Source: Hymenolepis diminuta
Taxonomy: Eukaryota > Platyhelminthes > Cestoda > Cyclophyllidea > Hymenolepididae
Direction of reading: 5' to 3'
DNA length: 64,000 nt
Assembly: GCA_900708905.1 (NCBI GenBank)
Contig: CAADRB010000004.1
Coordinates: forward strand, 1,694,597-1,758,596
Part shown: positions 50,621-63,309 of the stretch, in pieces
Position numbering within the stretch: position 1 is the stretch's first letter
How the letters are laid out: each line of letters begins with the position of its first letter
Position numbers and translations under genes: made by a program
Notes under the pieces: generated by a model
What the model was told of the DNA's origin: nothing
Databases searched by the model: none
The model's input: the letters and a program-made list of their open reading frames with translations, nothing else

Positions 50621-51882
50621 GAGAGGGAATTAGGAAAAAACCTCTATTTTGTCTGCCTGATTTGTTTTTCTTGACTTACCTCACACGAGAACGTGTGTGA
50701 TTTTTGTGAATAGAAAAAGATTACCTAATTGCTAAGTTATTAGCTTTAAGGTAACACTAATTCCGACCGAGTTTGGCCAACAGAATACCTTTCCCAGAAT
50801 CAGAAGACCGAGAGTTGAGTTTGACTACCAGTGTATTGGAATGAAAAAGTAGGAAATAGGGGAGATGACTATAAGCGTTTGAACATCGTCTGTAGACGCT
50901 AATTTTTGAAGCAGAGTGAAATGCGGAAAGGCGGTTGATTGGTTTGGACCACTTTATGCTTCACATCATGACTATTAAGACAAGCAGAGCCACGTACTAC
51001 AGATTCTTTTTAAAGTTTTAAGCATCACTTGTATGGTATTAGCTAATGGAGGCTGAACAAAACCTAGAAGCAGCCGAACTGTGTTGTGTTCATACAATCA
51101 GAGGTAAGCATCCAAATGGTTAGCATGTTTCTAATTAAGAGTGTAGGTACTAACACTTTAGGGAAGCCATGCAGTCTTTAACGTATGTGAGAAGCAGGAA
51201 GTTGGGAGAATGGAAGGAGCAGGAGTGGACAAGATGAAACCTTGAGGAGGACAGACTTGATTGCGTATCAAGGCGCCGCAGAATTTATAAAATTCTTGCT
51301 TGGAATGAAATTCAGTTTCTCATTATTGGAACAAGCCCGGGCTTCAGATTCACTAGCGTAGACTTTTCGCTTATTTATTTCTCTTCACAACCCAACAGGG
51401 TGGGAGGAGGACAGAGAATGTGATGACAATTATTCAGGAAGACATTTGCCTGCAGAAAGAAGAACTGTTCAAATTGTTGGGGAAGAAGCTCGGAATGCTA
51501 GTTCGATTATGGATTCGTGAACGTAAGTTTGAGTAATTATAGAAATATCGATACTTTTCTTCTTATCAGCCTCTTTTATTGCCCAAATCAACAAATAGTC
51601 TGAACTAAACCCCTAACGTCACGTAACAGGTACACTGAACGTTCACTTTCATTTTCACTAATTGAAACCACAAATGAAAACCGAATAACACTTCTTATCA
51701 GTTTAAGAAAAAGCAACTAATTTTGAAAGCACCCTTTGCACTTGATCATAATGTAATTTACTGTAAATGCAAATACGTATAACACAAAAAATAGTTCAAT
51801 AGCTTGTTTATCTGCGTCCGTGCCTATACATGATGCTATACAAGTAAAAACTCCTATTCCGTATCCAGACTGCTACTCGTAT
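50621..51882. other. Tail-to-tail spacer between TMUB and DHX33
   Basis: Holds the 3' UTRs of both genes. A small hairpin CACACG-AGAA-CGTGTG lies at 50682-50697, about 65 nt after the TMUB stop. No perfect AATAAA is evident for either gene close to its stop; AATAGA near 50708 is a possible variant for TMUB. A candidate exon at 51399-51522 is listed separately. Confidence 0.4.
51399..51522 (+). other. Candidate orphan exon
   Basis: A 124-nt segment is framed by a good acceptor (CACAACCCAACAG) and a consensus donor (GTAAGT). One frame is open throughout and another reads WEEDRECDDNYSGRHLP and ends SSIMDS before a stop, which looks coding-like. I cannot connect it to TMUB or to any other gene, and it matches no family I know. 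Confidence 0.25.
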
Positions 51883-54800
51883 TCATTCAGTAGTAGAAGA
51901 ACAAGAATGCTCCTCTGCTGCCTTTCTTCGCTTGGCCTTTTGAACTGCCCTCTTTAATTTTCGTTTCTGCCTTTTACTGAGAGATTGTGGTGACAGATCT
52001 CCGCCATTCATCTGACTTGAACTGGTAGTTGTGTTCGAAGCACAAGACAAACTTGGTGTGTCTTCATCCTGATCAATCAGCAGACTTTCTTCTTCGACTA
52101 GCCATTCGGAGGGTAGACGGGAAATATGCCGCATCATGACACGATCATTGTCGCCTGACAATCCCATGTCGACAGCTTCAATGTAGAGCAGGCCTTGTGG
52201 AGGATTTTTGCCAACAACCGCTGGAACGTAGAGAGTAGACTCGGGATGAATGGAAAAGTATACTGGGGAGTTGCCCAGAGAGATTCGTGGACAGTGCCGT
52301 TTTCGATAACGGGGGTTACTCCCACCTTCGGTTGCTCCATTTTCTGAGGTATTTTTCAAAAGAGAAGCAACCTAGAGAGCACACAAAATAGAATCATAGT
52401 AAAGGAAAACGCACATGCTACTTATATTAAATTGCGTGCCGATTGAGTCCTTTTCATAAACCAACAAGAATATAGTTAAAAAAGTCCCTAGATTTCACCT
52501 AAAATAACATCCGATTGAAACCGGCCTTGAATTACTATCTTTTTACTGCATCCGAGATGCATTTGATACTCAAACAATTTTGCTTACGATAAGCTTTAGT
52601 AAAAGAACCTCTTTCGAACTAATAGACAAATTCAGATATTAAAAATCATAGATAGAACAAAATGGTTTTGATTTGACTGTGTTTATCAGTAGTAAACAAC
52701 ATCTGACTAGGGTAGAGGTGAGATATCCTAGAGTACCTCGTATGAGAGGCCTGCATTACACTATTTTTTGCTAATCAGAATTGACAAGCACAATTGACCA
52801 TCCACACCACTGGATGTGCACCAATTGATATCTGTCTCGTGACCCCTGACTTGATAGACATATATATTGACCGATACACCACCAATAATAACTCCTAAGC
52901 CCATTTAGGAAACCACTTTCCAGCGCTCATTTGGGCCGAATTATGGAACTCCTGGTAAGAAACTCGGATTCTGCCACCTCTTAACTGAACACTGCTCTTC
53001 TGGGGCACGATACACAAATTATTTCATTATCAATTTCAGGCTCTATTATATGGTCAGTCTCTAAAACTTATATTACGCATAAAGCGATCAAATTGCACAT
53101 ACCTGATCACGAAAACCAACTTCAAAGAAGGCCTTAATAACGGGAGTGAAGTCTTCGGCTCCACAGGAATTAATAGGTCCGAGACCACTCCGAAGAACAA
53201 GTTCGCGGAGTTGACTTCGAATCTTGATGGCAGCTTTCAGTCGATTCAAAATGAGGAAATTTTCCCGACACCAAAGTAACCGCCGTTTAGCCTGGGGCAG
53301 ATGATTAGAACCGACTGCAATGGAGTTACTGTTGTTGTCATTCGATTTAGCATCGGGTATTTTGGAATAACTACGGAAGACTAGAAGCAGTCTGATCAAA
53401 TCACCATCTGGGTGGTGAAAGCGCTTGGAAATCTACGATAAAGATTAAAAATACATAAGCTTTAAGTGAAAACACTATCTATCGGAAACGAGTGAGTCCT
53501 CAATGACGTAACTTTTCAGCCACCTCGGAACCGTCCTACCTATGCAAGGGGTTCCTTCAAATAGCTTCTAGAGCCTAACGTCGTTGGATTACATTACTTC
53601 ACCGACTATATCCAAGACTTTTCATCTGAAGCAAAGAGGCTAGAACATACAACAGTTCCAACTATCAATTCCTATTGTTTTGAACCCGTGATCTCTGACA
53701 TGCAGCCATACCCGATGACCCCTAATCATACTCGTGTTGTCAGGACACCTGGATTCCGGACGGCAAATTCTTGGCCTCACCCAGCTCTCTAACATTTGTA
53801 CTTGTTCCCTAAACCGCTGTAATTTACACGGTATAATATCATGTGATCCGGTAAAGACGTTCGCTCTGGAATATTTTCGACATAGTTTTCAATATGCTAC
53901 AATTTTCAATCTGGTCAGTGTAGAAAATGCACATTTCCTTCCAAGTACTCACGTACTGACTTTCGATTTCCATCCTCTTTGCATTTTATCAAGAACTGGA
54001 TGAAAGTGTATGTCGCTGAATAACAGTCTTCATACATACATCCGATGTAAAAGAAAATTGAGTGCCTTTATTACCGCTCAACTTTCCATGCTTATGCTCC
54101 TACCACTTTCTGCTGCTAACTAGGAAGGCCATGGTATTTAGCTGTTGATCCAAAAGCTTCCAATAGTTAAACCTCCATCACAAATCTTTCCCGTTATTTG
54201 AACAACAGTTAAGAAGCTCTGCTAACCTCATCTCTATTATATTAAAATCGTGTAAGCTGCTTAAAAGCATGTAAGATCATTGTGGTTTCTCAATCAATTT
54301 GAGGCCAGCCAATGATTACAAAATAATGGGGAATAAAGATTAGTGAGAGAGTATTTGCCGATTAGAGGTCACCACAGACTTATTGAGCAGGATCAACAAT
54401 AGCTTCGGTGTATTAGAACTACCGCGATCAATTTTGGCGTAAGGACTACCTCAATTCCAAATAACAGTGAATGAAACGAAGTGTAACATAATAAAAATAG
54501 AAAAAAAAACAATACACCTACATCATTGAATTCCTCACGTTTGTCTTGAGGGATATGAAAGACTGGAGATACAAAGAGCATACTAATTATTGTGAGGACT
54601 TCGACTAGACAATCATACTTCGCTGCCGAGAGGATAACTCGAGACATTCGCGGCGAAAGAGGAAAGTGTTGCATTAGTCGACCCTCCTTTGTTAGCTAGA
54701 AAAGAAAACAAACACATTATTGAAACTAACTTCGATGAACTAAGGTGGATGGGAGAGGAGGAAACGTACGGTGATTTGGTGGGGGATAGAGTTATAAAAA

Positions 54801-57800
54801 TTGCTAAGGCCATTAAGGTAGCCATTTGAAAGACTGGTTGAGGGATAAGTGATAGCACCAAGTCGATGCAATAGGTCTAAACCTGACTTGATAGCCCTGG
54901 TATCAGGTCGCTCTAGCCAGGGGAAGGTTTCCAAATCCCTGATCCCTAGAGCAAAGAGATTAAGAAGAACGTCCGCAATGGGAGTGGTGATCATTTGAGA
55001 GGGTGGGAAGGAGGCCATGTTGCTCTCGTACTCTTCATCAGTGTAGAGACGAAATACAATGCCTTTGCGTTCACGATTCGCACGACCTGCCCGCTGAGCA
55101 GCTTGGGACTTGGTGATCCAATTCACTCGTAGGCGCTCTATGCCGGTTGCACTGTCATATTCTCTGTTAAAAAAACATTTGTGCCGTTAAATACGCGGAT
55201 AATTTGGAAACGCCTAAATTTTCATAATTTACTCATAAATGAGGATATCTGTGGCCTGAGTTAATGTTTTTATGAGACAATTAACAATCGTCGGAAAATC
55301 TATCAAGCGAAAAGATCTATTCGTCATGCATAGATCAATATATCTATCAAAACGCGTTGGTCAAAAAATGCTCCTCAATCGCCACGTCTTTGCTCCTCTC
55401 TTCCCAGTTGGATACCAACTGTTTTTACCAATTTTTTACCGATGTATATACACATATAATATATACCCAGGTGTAATCTTACCTCAGGTCCAACTCTGAT
55501 GTTTCCAGCCTCTATAGCACATCTACTCGACTCATCTCTCTGATTCCTACCCCAAGTCAGCTCCTCATACCTGCTTTTGTAGCCTTCGTTTTCAATCTAT
55601 TCCTCTGCCAAGTCTCATTAGTGTGCTAGCATTATCAAATTCTTTGACCTCTTACTCTTGGTAACCTTATATTTGGTAAACATAAATTAATCTCAAACTC
55701 ATAAATCTCTAGCTACTTTCAATGGCGCAGCGCGACACTGTTCGAAACATTAGTGGGGGCGTTTGGGAGTAAAGAATACCGACAAATTTTTGAAGACAGA
55801 CACGAGAGATGTCGAAGTAATGACCATAGCCATATTAAATTTATGTAAATTCGCATAATCATCTTCGCCAGTGCCAATCATAGACTATATCAACTAACAG
55901 GCCTGTAAATTCAAAAATGAGAGTGGAACCGCCATCCAACCCTATGAAATTGGTAAATTTGGACGTAGGCCTTCTTCTACTATCGGGACGAATGTTAGCT
56001 AGTCTGGAAAACCCGGGATTACGAAAATGCAGAGACAAATACAAACACTCGCTTTTAATAATTAATATCCATAACTTCCATACAGACTGAGATAACTGAA
56101 TCGAATATTCCCAAATATTCAAATCATGAAGGCCTTATATACTAAGCAGCGTCCATCGCAACTTGAATTATGCTGAAGGCGTCGATTTCGAGACGAAAAC
56201 CCCTTCACAATTCGTTTCCCATGTCACAGTAAAAGTAATGCTGAAAATTATAACCCCAGTCCAATTAGTTCCTCTGAAACGAGCGTGCCCAAACGAGTGT
56301 TGGAAAACGTTTTCCTAAACAGCCAACCCAGAAATATGAAATATCCCTTCTTTGAAAAATAATGGAAAATTATAGAATTTTTTCAGATCCTTTTACAAAT
56401 CGCTAATATTATTCATGGCAAAGCAAAAAAATTGACCTTGTAATCATGTGGAACCGTCTAAACAGTCAGGAATAATAAAGATATTTCAGAGTTTAAAGAA
56501 TGGAGATAACAGAAGTAAGAGAGAACCCTACTTCATCCGAGCTGCAGAATTAACATGATCGCCTGCTTCCTCGAGTTTCAATTTATGGTTAATCCCAGCT
56601 TCTCGATGCAGCCATCCATTTTTTGATCAATGACTACCTTGCTACTAGGCAAGGGGGCTCACCAATTTTAGGAGACCACCATAAATAGATGATAAATATT
56701 AACTCGTATGTACACCGATTTAAATATACTCATTTGAGCACATTTAGTGATTGATACGAATTTTACCTGAACTATTTAATCCATAAATAGACTTTTAACA
56801 TCCTTCTTGTAGGCCAAGTAAAATAATGACAGGTGAAAGTATGAAGCTATCCAAAATTTAACTGTTGGTAGCTTTCATAAAATGCAAGTGCCAACACGAA
56901 TTAAAGTTAGACATTTTCTTCGATGTTTGCATTATTATTCAAGACAACACCAATTAAGAATACAAAGCGCTAAATTTGCGCAATGGTGGTGGCACAGCAG
57001 TCAAGGCGCCCGTTTACGAAAGCAGAGGTTGCAGGTTTGATAATAATTTGACGCATATTAACTAAATGACATGACCAATTGAATAGTCAGTTGAGGATTA
57101 GCGGAATATAAACTTCCAGACATAGGAGCTCTAAGATGGTATTTTTTCTGATTAAGATGGATTTCAGCGAAAAGAATTTTCTTCAACAAGAGTTTGGTAA
57201 TAATAAATTTGAAAACTTCTCAAACCCATCTGGGAAAGTGATCACAATACTTGTCTCGAGTAGGGGAAAGTATCCTGAAGCCACTTGTATGAGGAACTCT
57301 TATTCTATCATCGCCCTTTTCATCATTATTAACGAGTGCCGTTGGGCATCCACGTCACTGCGCGTGCACTGGTGGACATTGACCTCGATACCTCTGATTT
57401 GGTTGACATACACCGGCTCACAATAGATACCAATATAACTTGATATAAAATCGTTTAATACTACAATCAAGTTAAAAAGGGCGTTTATGAATGACAACCA
57501 ATCTCCTAAACGTTGGAACGTACAACGGACTATCATTTCCAAATTTCTAGCAAAACCGATTTGACTTTAAATATTTTCTAACCACTGCTCAGCAGAATGA
57601 CTAAACCCAAGGATCCATTTAAGCCTAAAATTATATACAGTAATACGTAGATTGGAGAAAAGAAAAATAGACAAACTCTGATTAATATTAAGCAAATCTA
57701 GAAAGCAAGTACCTCTCTGTGGATATGAATGCAGGTTAGGGATCAACAATCTAATAAACTTGTGCAATTTCATAAGTACATTTTCTTTAGATATTAAACA

Positions 57801-60800
57801 AATTAGGAATGGTATGTGAAATACGTTATCAAGAAAGTACAAATGTTTACGTAGCCTTGTTATTATAAAAGCCAAAGTCAACGTAATTTTTCACGAAGTT
57901 GAAAATGAATTTAACGAGATACAAGAATATCTTAAAGACAACGATTAAGATTTGAAGAACTGAAATCTTTATACTTCTTTTTCTCCATAAATGTGCTTCA
58001 ATAACAAGTGTACGTTTATCAAATCAATGCACGTCCTTGACGAGCCATAAGTGAATTGGACTGAATCTCAAATCCAAAGTCTCTAACGGCTTAAATACGC
58101 ATATGACCGATTTCGATCGTGAAATTAACAGTCAACTTCTCTAATCGGTAAACAATCCCTCAGTGTCTGACTTCAATCTAGATCGAGTATCTGATAAACG
58201 AACTCCCTTATATCATAGACTTGCACCTATATTTTTCTTACTAAATGCATTTAGTTACTCTTCTTATTCCTAACTTTGCCTACAACGGGGCTGGTAGTTA
58301 GGGTACCTGGAATGGGATATTGGCCATCCCAGCTTAATAACTGCAGATATCCCATTTAGCACCAAAAACTCTATTTGTGACATGCAGATTAACCACTTCA
58401 TAGAAATCTTAAGGAAATAAATTTGTATTTTTAAAATCATGAATTAAACTTACGGAGTCTTCACTTTCCCACTGTCTATTACAATACAGATACCGGGTAT
58501 GGTGATTGAAGTTTCAGCAATATTGGTAGCCACAATGACCTTCCGAGTACCCTACACAGAAATCAAAAGTAGATATTCTTACGCTTTTGAAATACAGAGC
58601 AAAACAATAACACAGAGAAGGGTTAGTTACTTACAGTTCGTGTACCACTGACAGCTCGCTTCTGTTCGGCTTGCGACAAAGCAGCAAAGAGTGGGTACAC
58701 ATCAATGGGATAGGATTTCTTTTCCTTCTCTTCATGGGATCGATTAATATGCTTAATCAGATGGATACATTGATAGATCTCATCCTCTCCTGAGAGGAAT
58801 ATAAGAATACCTCGCTCGGGATAATCAGAGTTTACTATGTTAACCTAAAAAAAACCAGATCATTAACGACTTCTGAGGTTTAAGGTAGAATACTTACCTG
58901 AACACAGGTTGAAGCTGCTTGCATCACGTAATCCGTAATGGGTTCTTTGATTGAACGGACATTAAGACCATGTCCACGGCCATCTATGTACACAGCATGA
59001 GTTTGGTCTTCCCCAAAGTATTTTATATATGGATTCGGGTCTATTGTAGCCGACATCACAATGACCTGAAAGAAATAAATAACCTTTCATAGGTAATCAT
59101 ACACGACGTGCACCGAGTTTAATGCAGTTATAACATAAAACGTAACACCACCTGTAAGGTTCTTCGAGGCCTTCATGAAACCGATCCTCTATTACCACCC
59201 TACCACAAGTACCTGATGACAATAGACTTAAGGCCCTTCTACACAGCGAAAAGATTAAACTCCTGCAGAGCCATGATGTGAGAAGCTAGTTCAGCGGATT
59301 CCTCTGGGAAATCTCAGGGCCAAAATTCAACGAGGATCTCGCCTTTGGACTTCCCACTTACCTTACTACAAAGCTTCTTTTAAATCATTAGGTAAAAATG
59401 GAAACTAGAAAGATTACTAAGACAAACTGATCAAAAGGTCAGGGAAGTTTTTGACTTGACTAAGCGGTTGTGGTTAAAATGAACAACAGCGTAGATTCCA
59501 GTGTAAATCTTCATCTCAAGTGAGGAGCGGGATCACCAACTGAACGTGAATATCCTCAGAAAAGAAAGTAATTCTACTGCACTATGGACGAGAAAATTAC
59601 TCGCGGGTATGACGATCATTCGTAACTTCAAGTGTCAATTTTCAGAAGCTTAAAAGACAAAAGTGATTGAAAGGTCACATACAGAAATGTCATTTTCAAC
59701 GTTGGCATAAGATGCATAGCAAAAGCGTCAAAAATTGCAAAACAAATTTCTTTGAGCTGAGTAGAGGGGAAAGTAACATTCTCAAATTCCATGGAGTAAG
59801 TCTTCCTACGCTTCTTCGGAATTAGACCCTTATAGTTATGCGTCATCTTATCCGAACAGTTTAACGTACACTATCTTCATAAATAAACGGATATATTGTT
59901 CTTTAAACATTCATCTAGGACAGAGGAATATCATGAAAATCTACATCCTTCATCAGCTAGACTTGGTTTATATATATACATATGCCCTTATAAATATAAG
60001 GTTATATATATATATAAGGGTATATACTCTCTTATTATACCTTGAGAGATTTTTGCGACACTTTTAATGAACGCAAAGGCATCCTAGAGATGTGATGACT
60101 AGAAACCGCATTTTACTACTACCTCTATTGCTTGACCTATTGAAGACTACCTTGGAAAATTAGCTGAATAGGGGAATTTGGAAGAATGCAACCCCTTAAC
60201 GGCTTGTTCTGTAAACTAACATTAGCCAGCATCGCTGGTCATTTCAATTACTGCATGCGACCTCTGGCTTGACCACTAAGATAAATCCACATCTAGACTG
60301 ACTAAACCTAAGATCTGAATATAGTCCCAGGTCTTCATGAGACGACATAGTATTGAAAGGTCGAAGTAGTAAACTAACCTTTAGAGGGTTTTTTGACTTT
60401 TCCCGAATAGCACTAGCACGTTTGAGCACGCCGAACAAAAATTCCATGTTAACTGAGCGTTCGTGAGCCTCATCAAGGATAACAATAGAGTATTGCTTAA
60501 GATCCGGAAGAATTTCAGCTTCTCGCAGCAAAGATCCTTCTGTGAGATAGCAGATTCGAGTTTGTTCTGGCACTGTGACATTATCGAAACGAACTTTATA
60601 GCCAACTTTTCCGGTAGACAGTGATACTGCACCAGTTTCATCCGAAACGCGCTCGGCTACGGAAATAGCGGCAATACGACGAGGCTAAAAATAAAAATTT
60701 GTGTTAATGCTCATTAAATTAAATAAGGTAAAAGAGAATTAAAATAAAACAGGAGTTAAGACGAACTTGAGTAACCGCGATCATCCCATTGTTAGCCATT

Positions 60801-60970
60801 CCGGAATCAAGCAAGAACTGCGGTATTTGAGTAGTCTTACCGGAACCTGTTGAACTGACGATGACTACGAATGGATTATTTTTAATGACTTCCAGTAATT
60901 TCGCCTTATGGGGCCATATGGGCAATGTACGTCTTTCGCATAAATATTTCGCCATCTTTTCTTTATCCAT
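51883..60970 (-). CDS. DHX33: DEAH-box RNA helicase, DHX33 homologue (nine coding exons)
   Basis: Exons 60970-60767, 60684-60379, 59065-58898, 58844-58635, 58551-58454, 55163-54770, 54695-54522, 53432-53103 and 52371-51883 join in frame to 790 residues (human DHX33 is 707). Motifs: I TGSGKTT (41-47), Ia TQPRR (67-71), DEAH (139-142), SAT (175-177), V TNIAETS (305-311), [10 protein letters not shown] (352-359). The helicase-associated and OB-fold regions follow ([40 protein letters not shown]). A lysine/arginine-rich tail (759-778) suits nucleolar targeting and extends past the human end. DHX33 unwinds RNA with ATP, supports rRNA synthesis and translation initiation, and senses dsRNA in mammals. 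The choice over DHX35/DHX40 rests on the whole C-terminal match. Introns are 82, 1313, 53, 83, 3290, 74, 1089 and 731 nt. Odd points: Asn for Gly in motif VI, and SSTGSGKT for GETGSGKT. The start follows an acceptor-like TTTTGTAG. Confidence 0.93.
52790..52995 (-). repeat. tRNA-derived SINE, two units head to tail, in DHX33 intron 8
   Basis: On the minus strand the body GAGGTGGCAGAATCCGAG ... CAAATGAGCGCTGGAAAG ... TTTCCTAAATGGGC (about 52990-52898) belongs to one copy. It is followed directly by a new head, GGTGGTGTATCGGTCAAT ... GGGTCACGAGACAGATATC (about 52887-52825). The insertion is antisense to nothing in the exons; it is purely intronic. Confidence 0.7.
53676..53760 (-). repeat. SINE head fragment in DHX33 intron 7 flank
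   Basis: On the minus strand GTCAGAGATCACGGGTTCAAAAC matches the B-box region of the SINE heads at 22.8 and 0.48 kb. The body after it is not recognisable. It lies within intron 7 (54521-53433). Confidence 0.5.
54190..54335 (-). repeat. Third dispersed repeat family, copy C
   Basis: Inverted copy in DHX33 intron 7: on the minus strand GTAATCATTGGCTGGCCTC, CACAATGATCTTACATG, GAGATGAGGTTAGCAGAGCTTC match the order of words in copies A and B. Confidence 0.45.
56230..56345 (+). repeat. SINE body fragment in DHX33 intron 5
   Basis: CAAACGAGTGTTGGAAAACG followed by TTTTCCTAAACAGCC (about 56293-56328) matches the conserved SINE body on the plus strand. The head is not recognisable. Confidence 0.5.
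56986..57050 (+). repeat. SINE head fragment in DHX33 intron 5
   Basis: GGTGGTGGCACAGCAGTCAAG (A-box-like) and GCAGAGGTTGCAGGTTTGATAA (B-box-like) lie at tRNA-like spacing on the plus strand. No intact cloverleaf can be drawn, and the sequence after the B box diverges from the other copies. Confidence 0.45.
59970..60030. repeat. AT-rich inverted repeat in DHX33 intron 2
   Basis: CCCTTATA (59985-59992) pairs with TATAAGGG (60013-60020), flanked by TATATA runs, so the whole tract can fold into a long AT hairpin. It is an intronic simple repeat. Confidence 0.6.
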
Positions 60971-60986
60971 TTCTACAAAACAGAAT
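60971..60986 (-). promoter_or_regulatory. Splice-acceptor-like site just before the DHX33 ATG
   Basis: On the minus strand TATTATTATTCTGTTTTGTAG ends two bases before the ATG at 60970. It could be the 3' end of a 5' UTR intron or a trans-splicing acceptor for a spliced leader, which flatworms use. No upstream exon could be identified. Confidence 0.4.
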
Positions 60987-61670
60987 AATAATATACCGTG
61001 AGTATGAGCGCACAAACACCGTACATGTGAGTAATATGATTACAAGGGACTGGAAATCGCAAATAACATAAGACCTCGTGATTACCAAACCTAAGAAATG
61101 GACTAATAACGCGCTAAAATTTTATTGGCTGTATCAAATGTTGCTAAAAATATAAACAAAGATATTAATGATTGCAGAAAAAGTCTTTTAAGAATGACAT
61201 GAGATGCACTTTCCTGATTTTTTCATATTATTTTTCGACTTATCAATATTGTTCTCTAACTTTTATCTTAAATTATGCGGTTTAATACAGTGAGATAAAA
61301 TGGAATTAATTTCTTTTTAAATAGATAACTGCAAAATGCCTTTAAATATAAGTACTAAAAATCCCTAACAAAGTTGGCCTATTAATGCCTAACTCGTAAT
61401 TGGTACTCTTTCTTTGAAAATGAAAATATTCGTTAAAATTTGATGAATTGAGAGCGTCTAAACAATCGACCTAGAGGCAGGAAAATATACGTCTTATTTT
61501 GATATGGCGGTCTGAGTCGTTTTGTGTTATGGTGCTGTCGGATTGTATTTGTAATTAGTGCGATTTCTTTGGGAATCTAAGAATCGGTTACTGTATCCTA
61601 CAGAGAAGAGTAGATCATAACATATTCAATGCCTTGCTGTGTTTCTTTTAATTCGATTATACTTAAAGAG
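60987..61670. other. Upstream region of DHX33, no recognised feature
   Basis: AT-rich with short frames only. No CCAAT or TATA arrangement stands out near the DHX33 start, which would be expected if the mature 5' end is made by trans-splicing. Confidence 0.35.
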
Positions 61671-62000
61671 TGACTCTAAGCACTTTCCGAAATAACTTTT
61701 TATTTCCATTCCATACGGAATACTTCATTTTTCGTCCATGAACCCGCAATGATGTCTTTATGTCCCTATGGTGAAAAACCCCTATCTGTCATGTTTAAAT
61801 GCATTTATCGCTTTCTCCTTTCCATAACTATCCTGTTCCATGTAATTTGCCCTGCACTTCCCTCTCATCTTTGTTCCTCGTTCCTCTCTCACTCGCTTGA
61901 ATCTTTATCACGATTTGTTCAATACACTTTGGCTTAATCAGCTCTTTGTGTTCTGCTCTGTAATTGTTACTACTCTTGTTAGCTGTTGGCTTCCATAGTG
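61671..62000 (+). repeat. Solo LTR, family copy C
   Basis: ATACTTCATTTTTCGTCCATG, GATGTCTTTATGTCCCTATGG, ACCCCTATCTGTCATGT, TTTCCATAACTATCCTGTTCC and TCAGCTCTTTGTGTTCTGCTC match the LTR at 17467 in order. It is shorter in the middle. No gag or pol follows before the next LTR at 63904. Confidence 0.7.
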
Positions 62001-63309
62001 AAGATCTAGTTCATTAGTTTCTATACACTCAATTAATTCTAATACAACTAATAGTGAGATTGTTAGTGGAGTAAACTTCCATATTTCTCAACTCAGAAAT
62101 GCTTGAAAAAAACAGCATAATCCATTGGCTCTCTTTATTAATACATAAGGAATTGGTAGTACTTCCAAAGAATCTTCAGTTACTCTCAACTTACTTAACA
62201 TGTATTAAGTAACATAGCGGCCACGGAAGCCATATATATATCCATATGAGATTTATCTTTACTAAAATATACTTAAGTCCACCAGCATATTTAATGCCTC
62301 TTGAATGCACTTGATACCTTGATTTCATTGTCGACACCTACTGGTTAAAACTTGTAAAAATTGTTTTTGCATTTCCATGGGTATTAATGATACCCAGTAA
62401 TAGATGATAGTTAATCATGAAGTAAAATCCAATAATAATGGACGCACCTAGATGAGTCAAGTAATAATTGTATGTAGGTTTAATTATTTAATTTAATATG
62501 ATTTGAATAACAGATAAAGAGGACATATTATGAAAGAAGGTTATGCAAAGTTAATGGAATTTACTATTTTTCAGAATTTAAACCAGTCAAAATGTCGGCA
62601 ACCGTACCTTGACCACATACATTCCATCCACTCCAAGGAATCGATAACTTTTATCCATTTGTATTCATCTAATTTCTCTTCTATTTGCGGCAGCACTTTT
62701 GAACATTAAACCTTCCCTTTCAATTGAGGATTTTGTGTTCTTAATGAAAAAAGTGTGTTACATTCCAAACAGTCGTATTTCGCAAGTGATAAATTTCTTT
62801 TTCTAATGACTGATATTCGAAATCAGCCAATCACGTTCACAATATTTAACCAATTAGGGAAAGTAGTTTGCATCATAGTGTAGAAATAGGAATTCAAAAT
62901 CATTTTCCGCAAGTGAACTCTGTTAGCTTAAGTAAATACTTCTCTCATGCAACACACTTGTGAGAAAAAATTTGCCATGCAAACAATCTTCTTAATATCG
63001 CTATTACACACGAGGTTCTTACGGTCTTTTCGAAACAGGTTCAATGCAAAGGAAGGCGAAAATAGATGTCACTAAAAAAACGCTTCTATAGATGGAACCT
63101 TAAGAATGATATATTACAATTTAGGGCTGTAAAAGAAATTAAATTTGGGGAGGAGAAAATCAAGAGGCATGAAAGTAAATTTAAGATATAACCTGCCAAA
63201 CGAGGATCAAAAATTGTGTAACATATGATTTCATTTCGTTGTTTTATATTTAAGATTATCCTATTATTATGAAAGTGTAAGGAATTACATAATTATCTTT
63301 AATTCACAA
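62001..63309. other. Stretch between two LTR copies
   Basis: About 1.3 kb of AT-rich sequence with no gag, protease or RT motif in any frame that I can recognise, so copies C and D are more likely independent insertions than the ends of one element. Confidence 0.4.

Noticed and set aside
59628..59846. 72-codon frame in DHX33 intron 2 as an additional exon
   Set aside because: Exons 2 and 3 already join in phase within a conserved block (PLK-VIVMSAT), leaving no room for an insert.
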